A DNA stretch of 64,000 nucleotides. It comes from Pyxicephalus adspersus. Lineage: Eukaryota > Chordata > Amphibia > Anura > Pyxicephalidae. The stretch's first letter is position 1. Each line of letters starts with the position of its first letter. The stretch lies in assembly GCF_032062135.1 (NCBI RefSeq), contig NC_092861.1, positions 141,533,657 through 141,597,656 of the forward strand, in the 5' to 3' direction. The notes below the pieces were generated by a model. That model ran no database searches. It was not told where the DNA came from and was given only the letters and a program-made list of their open reading frames with translations. A program made the translations under genes and the position numbers. Below, piece by piece: positions 35,874-48,737 of this stretch.

Positions 35874-35989
35874 TATGTCACATCTCAAGGTTTAATGAGA
35901 TGGTCGAGCAAGCCTTTCCTTGTTGGAGCATCATATCAAGATGTTAGATCTATGTGTGGTCCGACTGCCTCTTAGATGGGTATCATTCA

Positions 35990-36140
35990 TTATTAATATT
36001 ATTATTATTAATTATTATTAATAATATTACGCAGCACTGTACAATAAACAGAGGTTGCAAATGACAGTGACACAGGAGGAGGAGAGGACCCTGCCCCGAA
36101 GAGCTTACAATCTGGGAGGTGGGGGAAGTAACACACAAAA
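35990..36140 (-). mobile_element. L2-type LINE tail
   Basis: ATTA-rich end, then TTACGCAGCACTGTACAATA and AGGAGGAGAGGACCCTGCCC, GAAGAGCTTACAATCTGGGA. Same tail as at 19940. Confidence 0.75.
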
Positions 36141-38169
36141 GGATTGATATTTGGAAAAAGTTCATTAGACACAATTACAAAGTTCTATACTTTTGTCCTT
36201 TTGGACAATTGGAGAAAAGAAAACGAACAGAAAACTGAAGTTCTTGTCCAATCAGAATTCTTTATTCTTTCCATAAAATCAAAAGGTTCCGAGTATGGAA
36301 AGGTAAAACTTGTATCAGGGTTTTTTCATGCTGTGTCCCGGCTAGGGAGATTTCTCTTTGCTTCCTAACTTTAGAAGGCAACATGAAATTAGAGAAAAAC
36401 TCCCAAAAGTAAACACCATTTTTATTTCAGAGATGTCCATGGGACATACACTATATCCCAACTGGAGGGTTTTCCTTCACCTTTTGTTCAGATGGCAACC
36501 CAAAATATTGGATTTCCCCTTACTATCTGTCTTGGTGACAATAATTACCAATGATAGGTGGGTGGGGGGCTGGGGGACACAGACAGCAATAAACTTGACA
36601 TTTCTTGCTCTATTAAAACTAAAAATTGCATATTAGCAATTTACATAAACTTTACGATTCTAGAAAATGGTTGATTGTGTAACAGAGAAATATTAAGGTT
36701 GGGCCCACACGTTATTGCCACATGCAAATACACATTACGTTTGTTGGTCTGCAGCGGTGCCATTGATTCTGGATGGCATCCCAATACACCATGTCAATGA
36801 CTGTGCAATGCCTAGCTTACTACAGACCAACCTGCTACATATAGTTCAGAATGCAAGATGGTGCAAGTAAAAAGGCATTCAGTGTTTGGTATGCTAAATT
36901 TTGCCAAGTCAGTAGGAAATGACTAATCAACTTGTTCAACTAGTCTGGTCGCACCGCTCTTGTCAACTGGGTGAACTTTTATATGATGTTATAGGGTAAC
37001 TTTCTATGTCAGAGAATTTTCCACCCTACATTTACATTTAGCTGGGTATTAAAGTAAAGAAAACAGAGACTGTGGATCTAGGGGACATCCCGTTGCCTCA
37101 TCGGATCAGGAAGAGATTTTTTTCAAATTGAACCAGGTTTATGCCTTCCTCTGAATTAACTATAAAATTTTTCTGTGATATGTTTATTTTTCTAGTGGTT
37201 CAACTTGATAGACTTATGTCTTTTTTCAACGTGACTATCTGTACGGGGTCCCTGTCAGGACTAAGGACAGAGAACCTTCCATACCCCACAGAGGTCATTA
37301 TATGGTTCCTATCTTGCATTGGTGATCTTTAACAAGCCCGTAACATCCAAATGTAAGTTAAAGGGCTCAACTTTGCTATAATCAATATGCCTTTGGTGCA
37401 AAAAGCAATGATCTGCATGGCTCTGTCTCTAAAATTCTACCATTTGACGATGGTTTAACTCTACAGTATCCACCGAATAATAAAATATCACCTCTGGGTG
37501 GGCTGATTCATTATAAATACATGCTGAGCTCTTGGATCCTTAAACCCTTTCTGCCTTTGTATGTCACCTTGACATAAGGAGATAAATCGAGAAACACCAC
37601 CCCTCTCTCCAAGTACGCAGCGAGATGGGGGATGTGATCTGAGGAATAGAAAGAAGGTTAAATAGAGGGGGATGTGAAACCTCTTATAAAGAATCAAGAA
37701 TAAGGATAAATGAGAGGAAGAGGGTTTGAATGATGGATGAATGTTGTGATATGATTATAGGAAAAGCAACCACACTATGGCCTCCTAAAATGGGGACATT
37801 CAAAGAGGAATTTTTAACCCTGACACTTCTATGATAGAGGGCACATGGAACTTATTGGGTGTTGTAGCCAAATGCTGAATTTTGCATTTAACAGGATGCA
37901 ACTAAGTTTAAATAAAAACATGAAAATGGTTAAAATAACTTGATTTACCTGCAGTTTTGGCTCAGCAATGTAACACAAAGCAGATCTAATGCAACCTCTA
38001 AACTGCCATGTGTACGCTCTCTGAAAGTCAAAGGCTTTTGCTAACTTGCATCATTGTGCATTCCAAACATTTGTCAAATGCTGCAAATTACCACCCACCT
38101 ATATGAGCCCTTACAAAGTATTATTAAAAGAATTTACAGTTGAAAACCATGCTAACTAATTATTGTCTA
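36141..38169. other. no gene; possible MITE near 36695-36850
   Basis: GGTTGGGCCCACACGTTATTG at 36695 resembles a MITE end. No coding signal elsewhere. Confidence 0.4.
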
Positions 38170-38450
38170 ACACAGTGTTCACCAACCTTTCGGACCTCAT
38201 GGACCACTAAATGCTCGGAATCCGCACCGCGCATGCACGGGGAGCCGCGTGTCACTCATAGAGAAAGAAACTTCCCCAGAGTAAGGTCATGATCCAGTAA
38301 CCGGGTTGTGGGTGGGTTGTGTCCATACAGAAAACATGGTCCGCGTCTTTGCCCCCCCTCCCCAAAGGTATCCTTATCCTTATCTGGCCAGAGCCACGAA
38401 CCACCAAAATGTTCTCACTGACCACCGGTCAGCGACCACTGGTCTAACAA
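38170..38450. repeat. hAT-like MITE
   Basis: CAGTGTTCACCAACCTTTCG at the left and CAGCGACCACTGGTCTAAC at the right, with GTGTCACTCATAGAGA inside. Typical of a vertebrate hAT non-autonomous group; related to the fragment at 1-151. Confidence 0.6.
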
Positions 38451-40830
38451 GCCTCCAAGTGCAATTATATTATAGCCAGAATTTTGGCACCATTTGTGTA
38501 TTTATTTCAGATATGTACAGTAATCCAGTGCAAAACTACTTCTGTGCATTTCCTCTTTGCAGTTTCCTAAAATAAAGACTGGTCATTGCTACCCTCTTTC
38601 AACGTGTGCAGGATGACTGGTCTTGTATCTGCCCCTTGTATTATTCTACAGGCAGCCTGTAATTTGTAGACCTGCTGGGTCCCTCCTATGGTTCTGATCA
38701 ATGCACAAACTATGTGCAATCCAGTGGTGATGCCATTGCTAGGTATGTGGAGCACACAAAATAAATTTATTTAAATTGGGGTTTTTGATAAATATGTTTA
38801 AATGTTAAAAGTTTAAGTGCACAGACTTTAGTTCATAAATAAAGTTAATGCAAGTCCATATACTTTAGTCCTTCAACACGGAGGTAAAAACTGTCTGGAA
38901 TAAACCAAGTTTATACACACCTGTCCTCGTTCCATTGTGGACACCGCCATCTTCCACCACATAAGCACTTGGCAGGTCATTCAGTCCCAGCAGCGACAGG
39001 GGAAGCTGGGATGTGCTGGGTATTAAGAGGGGCAATAGGCGTATTGCAGTAAGGAAAATCACCTATACCTTTCTACAATAAGGCCCAGGCTGATCACATG
39101 TTTTTAAAATTTAATTTTTTACCTTGTTAAAAGTTATAAAGTGGAAATTATTATACTTTAAATAAAGTATTGTTTTTACCTATTTTTGATTTCAGTTCTG
39201 CAGATCCCTTCCAGTTTCTTCAGCCACCTCCTATTGCTTTAGCATAGGTTGCCTACCATTGCTTTGGACTGACGTCTTGAGTCTACACAGCAGGTTGTGA
39301 CCTCCAGGAGGTGGGGGATACTTATTACCTCGTAACCCAAAGTGCTTGACCAATGGCATTTATGGCAGGATTACCAGGTATTATTTTATTATAAGCTGTA
39401 GATTTACAAATATTAAAATCTTCATTTGAAATAATTAACATTATAACACTTATATGAGGGTTTTGATCAACTTCAAGGGTCAGTCCACCAAAATGGACTA
39501 GTTTAGCTTTTGGCTGATGTGTGGAAATCTAAAGTGCCTCCAGCACTATAGTAGGGAGGTCTATGGTTGAGTTCCTGAATCTGCTTAGGGGTTATATGGA
39601 GTCCTATACTCCCTGGTGGATAATAAATTGACCTATAGTATCCCAGAAGACTGAAATCACATTTGGTTTAATAGAAACAGATTAAGGATATTTTAGGATA
39701 TGAAAATATGAATATATATATATATATATATATACTGTATATGGAAAATATGGTAGAACATGTTTCATTTACTTTGTTGCAAAAGCATATTTGACTATTT
39801 CATCATTCTATATGCTTTTGTTTTCAAAGGTATTTTTGTCACACTTGTATTCTTATCATATAACAGCAGGTTGAGAGAGATATCACAAATGTTCCTTATC
39901 ATAAGTTTCTTTAAAAGAAAAGTATGGGTGTAACGTATTATCTACAATTTACATCAAACGTGCTCAATGGATAATTACATTCAGCAAGTTTTCTCTTATT
40001 ATTTGTGTTAAGGAGATGCAGAATGGTAAAATCAATATTCTGACAAATGGACAAATTTATTGAAGGATTAGTAGGTGAAAGGGGTCATGAATTGCAAATT
40101 AACTCCAGTGTGCTTGGTCACTGGATAACAGATGCAAGGTAATGCCTTTATGTTATAAGCGGCAATAGACAAAATGCATTGTGCAGTAACCCATAATAAT
40201 GGAATAAACTTATCAAATCTGATCTGGACTCTTTGACCTTGTTCAACTGCTGATTGTGTTTTTAAAGGGCCAACCTATTTACAACATTTACAATGTAGTT
40301 TTTCAGATGCTGAACAAAAAAAGCACTTGAGCTGAATTTCTTTTAATTCTCTGGGACTCTGTTGGGGAGATCTATGTGCTGAGTTCCTGGTTCTGCACAC
40401 CTCTTCCAGTCAATATGAGGGGTCCGATCTTCTCTGTTAAATTTTATAATGTAGACTTGGGAATTCTTCCAGGGAAATCCTTATTCTGGTAGACCCAAGA
40501 CATGTAAAGGTCAATAGGCATTTCATATTACCAATGCCTAAAATGATCATTCAGAAGAAAGTGACTACAGGAGTTCCCCAAAGTCCCTCATTAAGGATCC
40601 ACTGTGTTGGTTAATGACTTCTATTGTATTACTATTGTATAATGGAGCAGCAGGAGTCCTTGCACTCATCCTTCCCAATCATTTTTCTATAGAACCGTAT
40701 GGGCTGCTTGGCAGAGCTTGTCTGTATAGCGATTGTTATTAAACCGTCACCCAAAATATCAAAGCTCAAAAAACCACAATTAAATGTTTCAAAAGACAAT
40801 ATATTCTTTGTGCATTAATTATTCATTGTT
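38451..40830. other. no gene; (TA)n at 39712-39734
   Basis: AT-rich. Two segments (about 39500-39660 and 40350-40520) share phrases such as GAGTTCCTG and AGACTGA/AGACTTG, a weak hint of a common repeat. Confidence 0.4.
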
Positions 40831-41155
40831 GGGCTGGGTGCACACGTGTAATAATTGTCGTTGGAAAAGAACCTTTTACGATCCTTTCTAACAACAAAAG
40901 ACTGAACGATACATGAGCAAGCGTTGTACATACAGCGCCGTTGTGCTCTATGGAGAGGGGAGAACGACGGAGCGGCACCACACTGCGCTCTCTCCCCTTC
41001 ACTTTCATTAAGATCACTCGTCGTCCATGGATCCGCCAGGAAAGTCTGGCAACGAGCTGGCAACGAGCGCTGTACACACCCCAGATTCTCTACCGATATC
41101 AGCCCTAAGGTGGTTATTGGACGAGAATCATCTGACGTGTCTACGTAGCCTTAGT
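40831..41155 (-). repeat. Family B MITE copy
   Basis: GGGTGCACACGTGTAATAATTG and GAAAAGAACC at the left, GACGTGTCTACGTAGCCTTAG at the right. Contains a duplicated GGCAACGAGC. Confidence 0.8.
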
Positions 41156-41706
41156 GGTTGACTCTGTCCAATATGATCAACTTAACTTCCTAACAGATTC
41201 ATTTTACTGCATGCAATCTGCTAAGAACTGCATTTTAGCTGAATGCATGCAGCAAAGTCCTGGACATCTACATCCATGATGATAAGACATGGAAAAGAGT
41301 GAGCTCAAGATACATACAACCATGGATCAGGACAAAGGGCAGGCCCAGGATATATACACCTGTTATGTTGGTGGATGAATATAAGGCTGGCATTTGATGA
41401 CCTTCCTTTCTAAAAAAAATCCTAGTTGTTGAGCTGGTATGTTTCTTGAAGCAGTGACCTTGCATAAGTATGCAGGTCGCCAGACTTATTTATGGACCAT
41501 ATTTTTAAAAAGTAAAATCTGATTTTTAGATATCTCCTTTTTTACCCTCAAACCATGAGTACAACTTTAAAATTGCCATGTTCTTACAATCAGTAAGTTT
41601 TACTCCCCAGCAATTAGGCTTTACAGCAAATTTGTGATCAGAAGCTTTATTGACTTGAATAATGTACTGATTGCCACAACTAGAAGTAGCATGCATGACC
41701 TAATTA

Positions 41707-42478
41707 CCGTATTTTTCGGCGTATAAGACGCACTTTTTCTTCCCCAAAACTGGGGGGGGGGNNNNNNNNNNNNNNNNNNNNNNNNNNNNNNNNNNNNNNN
41801 NNNNNNNNNNNNNNNNNNNNNNNNNNNNNNNNNNNNNNNNNNNNNNNNNNNNNNNNNNNNNNNNNNNNNNNNNNNNNNNNNNNNNNNNNNNNNNNNNNNN
41901 NNNNNNNNNNNNNNNNNNNNNNNNNNNNNNNNNNNNNNNNNNNNNNNNNNNNNNNNNNNNNNNNNNNNNNNNNNNNNNNNNNNNNNNNNNNNNNNNNNNN
42001 NNNNNNNNNNNNNNNNNNNNNNNNNNNNNNNNNNNNNNNNNNNNNNNNNNNNNNNNNNNNNNNNNNNNNNNNNNNNNNNNNNNNNNNNNNNNNNNNNNNN
42101 NNNNNNNNNNNNNNNNNNNNNNNNNNNNNNNNNNNNNNNNNNNNNNNNNNNNNNNNNNNNNNNNNNNNNNNNNNNNNNNNNNNNNNNNNNNNNNNNNNNN
42201 NNNNNNNNNNNNNNNNNNNNNNNNNNNNNNNNNNNNNNNNNNNNNNNNNNNNNNNNNNNNNNNNNNNNNNNNNNNNNNNNNNNNNNNNNNNNNNNNNNNN
42301 NNNNNNNNNNNNNNNNNNNNNNNNNNNNNNNNNNNNNNNNNNNNNNNNNNNNNNNNNNNNNNNNNNNNNNNNNNNNNNNNNNNNNNNNTGATCAGAAGGG
42401 GAATAATCTTTCAGAATCTTTTTTTTCTAGATTTTCCTCCTTTAAAATTGGGTGCGTCTTATACGCCGAAAAATACGG
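41707..42478. mobile_element. TIR element with TA target site, holding the assembly gap
   Basis: Left end CCGTATTTTTCGGCGTATAA and right end its exact inverse, each extended by GACGCAC/GTGCGTC, flanked by TA on both sides. Resembles a MITE end widespread in vertebrates; TA duplication suggests a Tc1/mariner-like origin. The interior is mostly unsequenced. Confidence 0.75.
41762..42388. other. assembly gap (627 N)
   Basis: Run of N directly after a G-run. Confidence 1.
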
Positions 42479-42642
42479 TACTTCCATTGTGGCTGTGTAT
42501 GCTATTGGAGATCGGGGCAAAGTTGTAATCATAGTTTTTTTGAAAAAAGAACACCGCCGATCTCCACTATTTCCGAAGAGGATTGCTTCTATCATGTCTG
42601 ATCGCCAGTTTAATAATATGCCATGGTATCAGTGCTGGTAAA

Positions 42643-42910
42643 GCAGGGGTGTCAAAATCTGACCCAAATCTGGCTAGCAACGTCCTTTGTTTTGGCCCCC
42701 AAAGGAATCCTAAATATGAACTGCAGCTGGCCCACCACTGCATTGAAATAGCGCCGCTACTACATTTCCCGGTATCACTCGTGTCTATAGACCAGCGGGC
42801 TCTCTGCCTATGCGTGGCCCCACATTGGACTGTTTTATAGATGCAAATAATGCCGGGAATTTTAGTAGCGGCGTTATTTCAATAAAGAGAAAGTTCAAGC
42901 GGTGGGCCAC
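42643..42910 (+). repeat. hAT-like repeat (GGGGTGTCAAA end)
   Basis: CAGGGGTGTCAAAATCTGAC, GGCCCCCAAAGGAATCC, ATTGAAATAGCGCCGC, GTCTATAGACCAGCGGGC. A sister copy is at 46882-47130. A TTTGAGTTTGACACCCTTG at about 43300 may be the far end. Confidence 0.75.
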
Positions 42911-43754
42911 TCATAAGATTTAGCTCCGCATTGGCAGCGTGTGGCATTTCCAGCACTCCCCCTCTGCGTACTTTTCCTTGCTACTCCAAGGCATGGACTT
43001 GAATGGTTGGATTTTGATAGAAGAATATTGTAATATTATTGTTAGCGTGAGCAAAAAGGTTACCATTGAAATTTAACTCAGAAGGCAACAAAAAGAGAAA
43101 GAGGCATAAGATTTTTTCTTAAATACAATTTAAAAAAAATGTATGCCTCTTTCTATATTATAGGCTTGTTCCAGATTGCATGTGAAGCAAAACCTCTTTG
43201 TTTCCACATAAAAATATCTAAAGAGAAGGAAAAACGTCCTCAATTTTTTCAAGGTATGTCCATTAAAATTAAGTTTTTAATTTTGACCCTCTGTGTATTT
43301 GAGTTTGACACCCTTGTGGTAAAGAGTAAGATCTTTCATTATTGTGACAATCGTACCAACTGCTTATAGATTGAGCGATCACAAAATTGCAACAATTTTG
43401 TTAAAATTACCAGTACTTGTGTGGTGATTGGATGGATCGCCTTTTTTCCAAATGTGCTAGTTGTAAATTATAGGGTTTGCTTATTCTGGGTCATTGAAGC
43501 CACGGAACCAGCATCAAAGGCATCCAATGGTATTTCTCTTTCAGGTTTCACTGAAACCTAAGGGCTGAGGACTAATGACAAAATCCACATACTGCATAAA
43601 TGTTATCTGATAGAGAAAAGGGCAGAGAGCTCATAAGTTACACAATAGTATTAAATAGCAGAGTGACTCCTATCTAAGCTCTCCCTCTAGTGGATTATCC
43701 ATGCACTTCAGGCTGGACATTGCTTGATAGACACTTTACAAAAACCTTATACAG

Positions 43755-43880
43755 TAATATTATTATTAAACTGGATTTATATAGCACCAACATATTACGC
43801 AGCGCTGTACAAGAAATAGGGGTTGCAAATGACAGACAGATACAGACAATGACACAGGAGGAGGAGAGGACCCTGCCAAT
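43755..43880 (-). mobile_element. L2-type LINE tail
   Basis: TATAGCACCAACATATTACG, GCAGCGCTGTACAAG and AGGAGGAGAGGACCCTGCC. Confidence 0.75.
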
Positions 43881-44202
43881 AATAATGCAAATGATGTTAC
43901 TTTTGTTATATTGGTGTTATCATGGTAAGGTGACTGGTGGCTTCTATCCAGGATGTTCTTTTTATGTTTTTGATAGCCATTTGAATGATGCTTTATGTCT
44001 GGGACGGCCTTTTGAATTTATGACGGGGAGCTGTTTGGCACCTTCTGTCTGAAATTGTTACCGGTGAGAGATTTCATTACATTATATACAGGGTTTGAAA
44101 CAGTTTGCTGGAATAGATTCATGGTATAAATGTACTTATATTTATTTAGAATGAAGACGGAGATGCTGTCTGCAATTCCTAATGAGTATGTACTATCATT
44201 GG

Positions 44203-44233
44203 TCTGAAGAAGCATTTGTTCTGCGAAACGCGT
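44203..44233 (+). repeat. CTGAAGAAGC...GCGAAACGCGT motif
   Basis: TCTGAAGAAGCATTTGTTC then TGCGAAACGCGTCACC. The cleanest of four examples. Confidence 0.65.
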
Positions 44234-44240
44234 CACCTTT

Positions 44241-45127
44241 TTGAAATACGGTGAAGGGATACTCTATATATATGAATCATTCTGGAACAAAATCTTAAGA
44301 TGTGCAATGCGTTGTTGTTATATTAATGAAAATGTTTTATTTTCATGTATGTTGGTGTTTTCTAATGTATTTGGAATAATGAATAAAGTTTTTGTATGTT
44401 TTTAACTATTACAAGAGAAATATATTGTCTTTTAACATGAATTAATAATTGTTCCTAAACTACTGTGTTTTGGGGGCACTTATGGTTGGGTAAATAAAAT
44501 TGTCACGGTAGTGGAACTTAGATTATGGTTATGTTAAATGATGTCTAAAATTCAATTCAATGCCAAATTGTCCAAAATGCCACATTTTGACTATTTGATA
44601 TAAATAATGCAAGGAGATAAAATAAATCAAGATTCTTTTTACTACAAGTAAAAATAATAAAGCAATAACACCTGGTCAAGTATATTTAATGCTACCCCAT
44701 GGTTTGAATATAGAAGTATAAATAAGGTTCCTGGCAAACCCCAGCTTTGTTTCTTTTCTCATTTACACTTACAAGATTCTTTTTATCCTTTTTAGGATGC
44801 AATATTCCTTTACAATGCATAAAATATGAAATAATAAATGAAAAAATTCAAGGGGTGTCCAGGGGCCCTTTACCATTAACACAACACACAGTAGTGCAAG
44901 CTGCATGCATTGGTGAAATGCAATGCCATTCATTTTAGGCAATGAGTGCCATCCAACGCTCCTTCTCAGTGCACTAACATGGTTCTGGTGCATTTCCTAA
45001 AATGCTGCATGCCTTGCTTTTTTATTGCACGTTGGGCTGCCCATTCAAATTAACTGGCTGCAATAATGCAACAGGTGTGATTCAAGCTGGGGCTTTGGAC
45101 TTCCTCCTCATTCCCTGTGGACCTATA
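44241..45127. other. no gene; possible MITE 44860-45075
   Basis: GGGGCCCTTTACCATTAAC and GCAATAATGCAACAGGTG suggest an old MITE; ends not clear. Confidence 0.4.
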
Positions 45128-45290
45128 CAATGGTGGACAAAGCCAACAGTGGACCACTGTGCAGAACCGACCAGAGGCAACCCCGCTGTACTGTCTTGAG
45201 TCCCCTCTTGGCTGAGAAGGGTACAGGGGCCACAAGCAGCGACACACTTTGCACCTCCCTATATCCACCCCAGTCCCATATCTCTAATAG
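45128..45290 (+). repeat. Family M repeat
   Basis: TGGTGGACAAAGCCAACAG, CTCTTGGCTGAGAAGGGT, AAGCAGCGACACACTTTGC. Confidence 0.65.
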
Positions 45291-45577
45291 TACCTTATGG
45301 GAGTGAAGATCAGCAGACCCAATGAACTGATGGCTTTGCATGAACATCCCAAAATCTAAATCAAAAAACCATTACCCCAAATAATTCATGTGATAAACAC
45401 AAGGGAACCCAGGGCAGCAGCTTCTTCACATCAAAAATAATTACCTATCGTCACAGGGCTGTTGTTGGTTTTTGCACTGTATGTGATGATGGAGAAACCA
45501 TGCAATCAGCAGGAATGAGGAATGGTTTTTAAGGACTGGTAGACCATTCAGGAACCAGTAAAAGCAAGGAATAACAT

Positions 45578-45725
45578 TGGCAGACATGGCCAACAGTGTG
45601 TCCTCCCCTGCCAAACTGACCTGGGCTTCAATGGTAGCCCCTTGTGGCTGAGGAGGGTATGGCCCCCGTGCAGCGGCACACTTTACACCTCCTAATTTTC
45701 ACCCCTCTTTCTTTGCTATACACCC
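45578..45725 (+). repeat. Family M repeat
   Basis: CAGACATGGCCAACAGTG, CTTGTGGCTGAGGAGGGTAT, GCAGCGGCACACTTTACACC. Confidence 0.65.
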
Positions 45726-45811
45726 CACCTAGACTAAAACATTTGCCCATACTATATGGGGAAGAGAGCACACAAATGTTCTTGTTTAAAGGCTGACTGG
45801 AGGTTGAGCTT

Positions 45812-46060
45812 TAAGACTAAAGCTACTTATTTACACCAGATGATTCTGCCTTGAAATGAATGATCATGCTTGTCAAATAAATCAATTAGCCAAAGCAGAT
45901 TGTTGAACAACTGATTATGAATGACCAATGTAACTTCTATGGAGAAGAGCACAGAGCACAAATTTCCATCATTCATTCATCTGTCACTGGAAATGATCAT
46001 GAAATATAATTCCCAGAAACAATTATCTGACATCCATCAGCCATCTGTACGTGGCTTAAA
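45812..46060 (+). repeat. diverged Family B MITE
   Basis: AAAGCTACTTATTTACACC at the left, GTACGTGGCTTAAA at the right. Confidence 0.5.
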
Positions 46061-46526
46061 ATGTACCTAAACTCAGAAATGTCACGTTACATAAAAGGGT
46101 AGACAACCCTTTTATGAATTAAGTAAAAATTCTGTTCGTTTAGGTCTTTTTGAGGTGCAACACCCTTCTTTCAAAAAAAAAAAAAAAAAGGGTGCAGCGC
46201 CACCCCCTAATTCTTGATTGCCTAGGCGATCGGGAATGAATGGGAGCACAAAGCCTTGCCGATCCTCAGGCATGTTCTGCAAAATTCATATCATTACCGC
46301 ATATTATGATCATATTATCATTACCATTCATATTGTGATTGTTCTGATTATGTCTGTACATAGCTTTAGACTACAATAGAAAAGACCAGTAAACCTCGGA
46401 AAGGTTTAGTTAGGACGAAAAAGGGTTTTGTTTTTTTTTTTTTTTGGTTTCTTATCAGTAGCAACATAGAGACAAGCAAAAGATAAATACTAACATTACC
46501 TTTATTAAAGAGTTCTCTTGCTAAAG

Positions 46527-46850
46527 GGTGCAACACCGTCCCCTAACTCTCGATCTCCTAGGCGATCACACTTCCCGGGAGGCGCAAAAGGAGCCTTTTG
46601 GTGAAAAGAGAAAATTTTGCCAATCTTACACATGTACATTTTTTCCAACCTACGTCACCCGATCTTGCACCTTGGTCGGGTGACATAGGAAGAAGAACCA
46701 GGAAGAAGAGGCGAATATGGCACCACCCGGGATGACACGGGACTCCATGGAAGACACTTCCGGACCAATTGATTGTGCTGCGGGATTGAAGGTAAGTGGG
46801 GGTTTTTTGTTTTAGGCACTTTTCACTTTAGTTCCTCTTTAAGGTTCACT
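46527..46850 (-). repeat. Family K repeat ('cctgaactcagaa')
   Basis: CTACGTCACCCGATCTTGC, GAAGAAGAACCAGGAAG, TGCGGGATTGAAGGTAAGTG, GGTTCACTTGAACTCTGA. An inverted sister is at 48455-48690; diverged parts at 46060-46290, 53040-53330 and 62112-62150. Confidence 0.6.
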
Positions 46851-46881
46851 TGAACTCTGATATTCCTTACCTCTAGAGCAG

Positions 46882-47130
46882 GGGTGTCAATCTCTGGCTC
46901 GGGGGCCAAATCTGGCCCCCAACATCCTTTTTTTTGGCCCCCAAATGAATCCTAAATATGAATTGAAGCTGGCCCGCTGCTGCATTGAAATAGCGCCGCG
47001 ACTACAATTCCCGGCATCACTCACGTCTATAGACCAGCGGGTTTTCTGCCTATGTGTGGCCCCGCATTGGACTGTTTTCTTGACCCAGGGAATTATAGTA
47101 CTGGTGCTATTTCTGTTTCAAGTTTGGCCC
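46882..47130 (+). repeat. hAT-like repeat (GGGGTGTCAAT end)
   Basis: CAGGGGTGTCAATCTCTGGC, GGCCCCCAAATGAATCC, ATTGAAATAGCGCCGC. Closest relative is 42643-42910. Confidence 0.75.
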
Positions 47131-48107
47131 GTGACTTTGTCTAAGTTTTTTACAAATTACCAAGCCATTGTCCTGTGTCTTAGTGGCTAGCAAGGCTACT
47201 CCCAATGGGAAGAAAAATGACATTTATAATGGAATGGATACAATTTAATGAAATTTTCAGGGCTAATTACTACAGAGATATATACTGTAGTACTCTAACA
47301 AATGCTATAATAAAATACTATAGTAAATCCGTAGAAGATTTGCATGCTTACCCTAAGTTAGCCATACATTAAATTACATTTTCAGAACGATAAAGGGTAA
47401 TTTGATTTTATTAATCACTTTGGATTGCTCGAATTATTAGGATTATTGTCCAGCCTATGGCCAGCCTCAGACCTTCATTTTTAAAAATTCATAAAGCCTG
47501 CAGACCAATTCACTGTCTGCTCCTAGGAAAAGCTTTTACCTTTTATGTTTCTAAATTTTATTTCTATCTATTTATTTGGACCAGTGGGGTCCTATGTTCT
47601 AGCTCAGCCGGACAGCTGTGAAGTCAGAAGACATAATCCGGGGCGACAGAGGCAAATTGCTGCCCCTACACTACACCTGCTACCCCCTGACCCCTCATAA
47701 CACCCCCTTTGTACATTTCCTATTCATTGCCCCTTTTCAACCCCAGACAGCTGCATCATCCTCGACAACTGGCCACAAGTACAATTCCTATCCACACACT
47801 CAGCTATTCTTTAAACACAACTGCTGTCTGCTGTGGCCCCAACATGCTATGGCTGGATTCCTGCAGAAAAAAGAAAGAAAGAAAAATTAGAAATGTATGA
47901 TTTAGTCTGTCAGTAGCATAACGCTGCTGTTTTTGTTTTTCTAAGTTTCCCTTTTACAGTTTTTTTATTATCTGTTGATCCTGCTAGTAATTAAATTTTT
48001 GTCCATTTCCTTGAATACTTTTCTGCAGTGAAATTGCAAAACTGTGTTGTCACCCTGTGGACAGGATAGTCAAAAGCCAGTGTTCTTCCCAGAAATGTTT
48101 TGAGTTG
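47131..48107. other. no recognisable feature
   Basis: AT-rich with a C-rich patch at 47650-47760; no supported frame. Confidence 0.5.
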
Positions 48108-48240
48108 GGTGGGAATAATCTGTAGGTGGGTGGTGGCCACGTATTGTGATCCAACTTTTTAGTAACCACCTAAAAACAGCTGGATGGGTACTGAAAAGTT
48201 CCGGGTGGTGCATCCTGATAAAAGGGGCCGGGGAGAACCC
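48108..48240 (-). repeat. Family F short repeat
   Basis: GGGTGGGAATAATCTGTAGG through AAAACAGCTGGATGGG to GGGGCCGGGGAGAACCC, the reverse of the 61139 copy. Confidence 0.75.
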
Positions 48241-48454
48241 TATAAAGCAATATATTGGAACTCTGCTGCAAGTTCTCCTAGCAAAGCCTCTTATACACAT
48301 CAAGGTGTGTTTGGATAGTAAACTGAAGATTACTGTGATTGGTAACAGGATTTTGAACTTGCTGAAGGCCCCATAGCTTAACCCTCCTTGGAACTCTGGG
48401 TTCCATTGGAATGACCGTTTCACAACTAATGGGGAACTCTCATTATCTGACTAA

Positions 48455-48690
48455 ACTAAAACCTAAACTAAAAACAGCAAAAAGAAAAAATTCACTTACC
48501 TTCAATCCCGCAGGGCAGTCAGATCCATCCGGGGGTGTCTTGCATCAGGTCCCGCTTCGTCCCGGCATCCGTCCCAAAGCCAGCGATCCGGGTGCCACCA
48601 TCTTCTTCTCTTCTTCCCGGTTCTTCATCCTACGTCACGTGACGTAGGATGGAAAAAAAACTTGACTTCTGAGTTTAGGTACGCTTTAAG
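48455..48690 (+). repeat. Family K repeat, inverted copy
   Basis: CACTTACCTTCAATCCCGC, CATCTTCTTCTCTTCTTCCC, a perfect palindrome at 48626-48651, and TCTGAGTTTAGGTACGC. Confidence 0.65.
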
Positions 48691-48737
48691 TGCGTCTAAT
48701 CTTTTCCTCTGGCATGACCCATCTGAATTTTTATACA

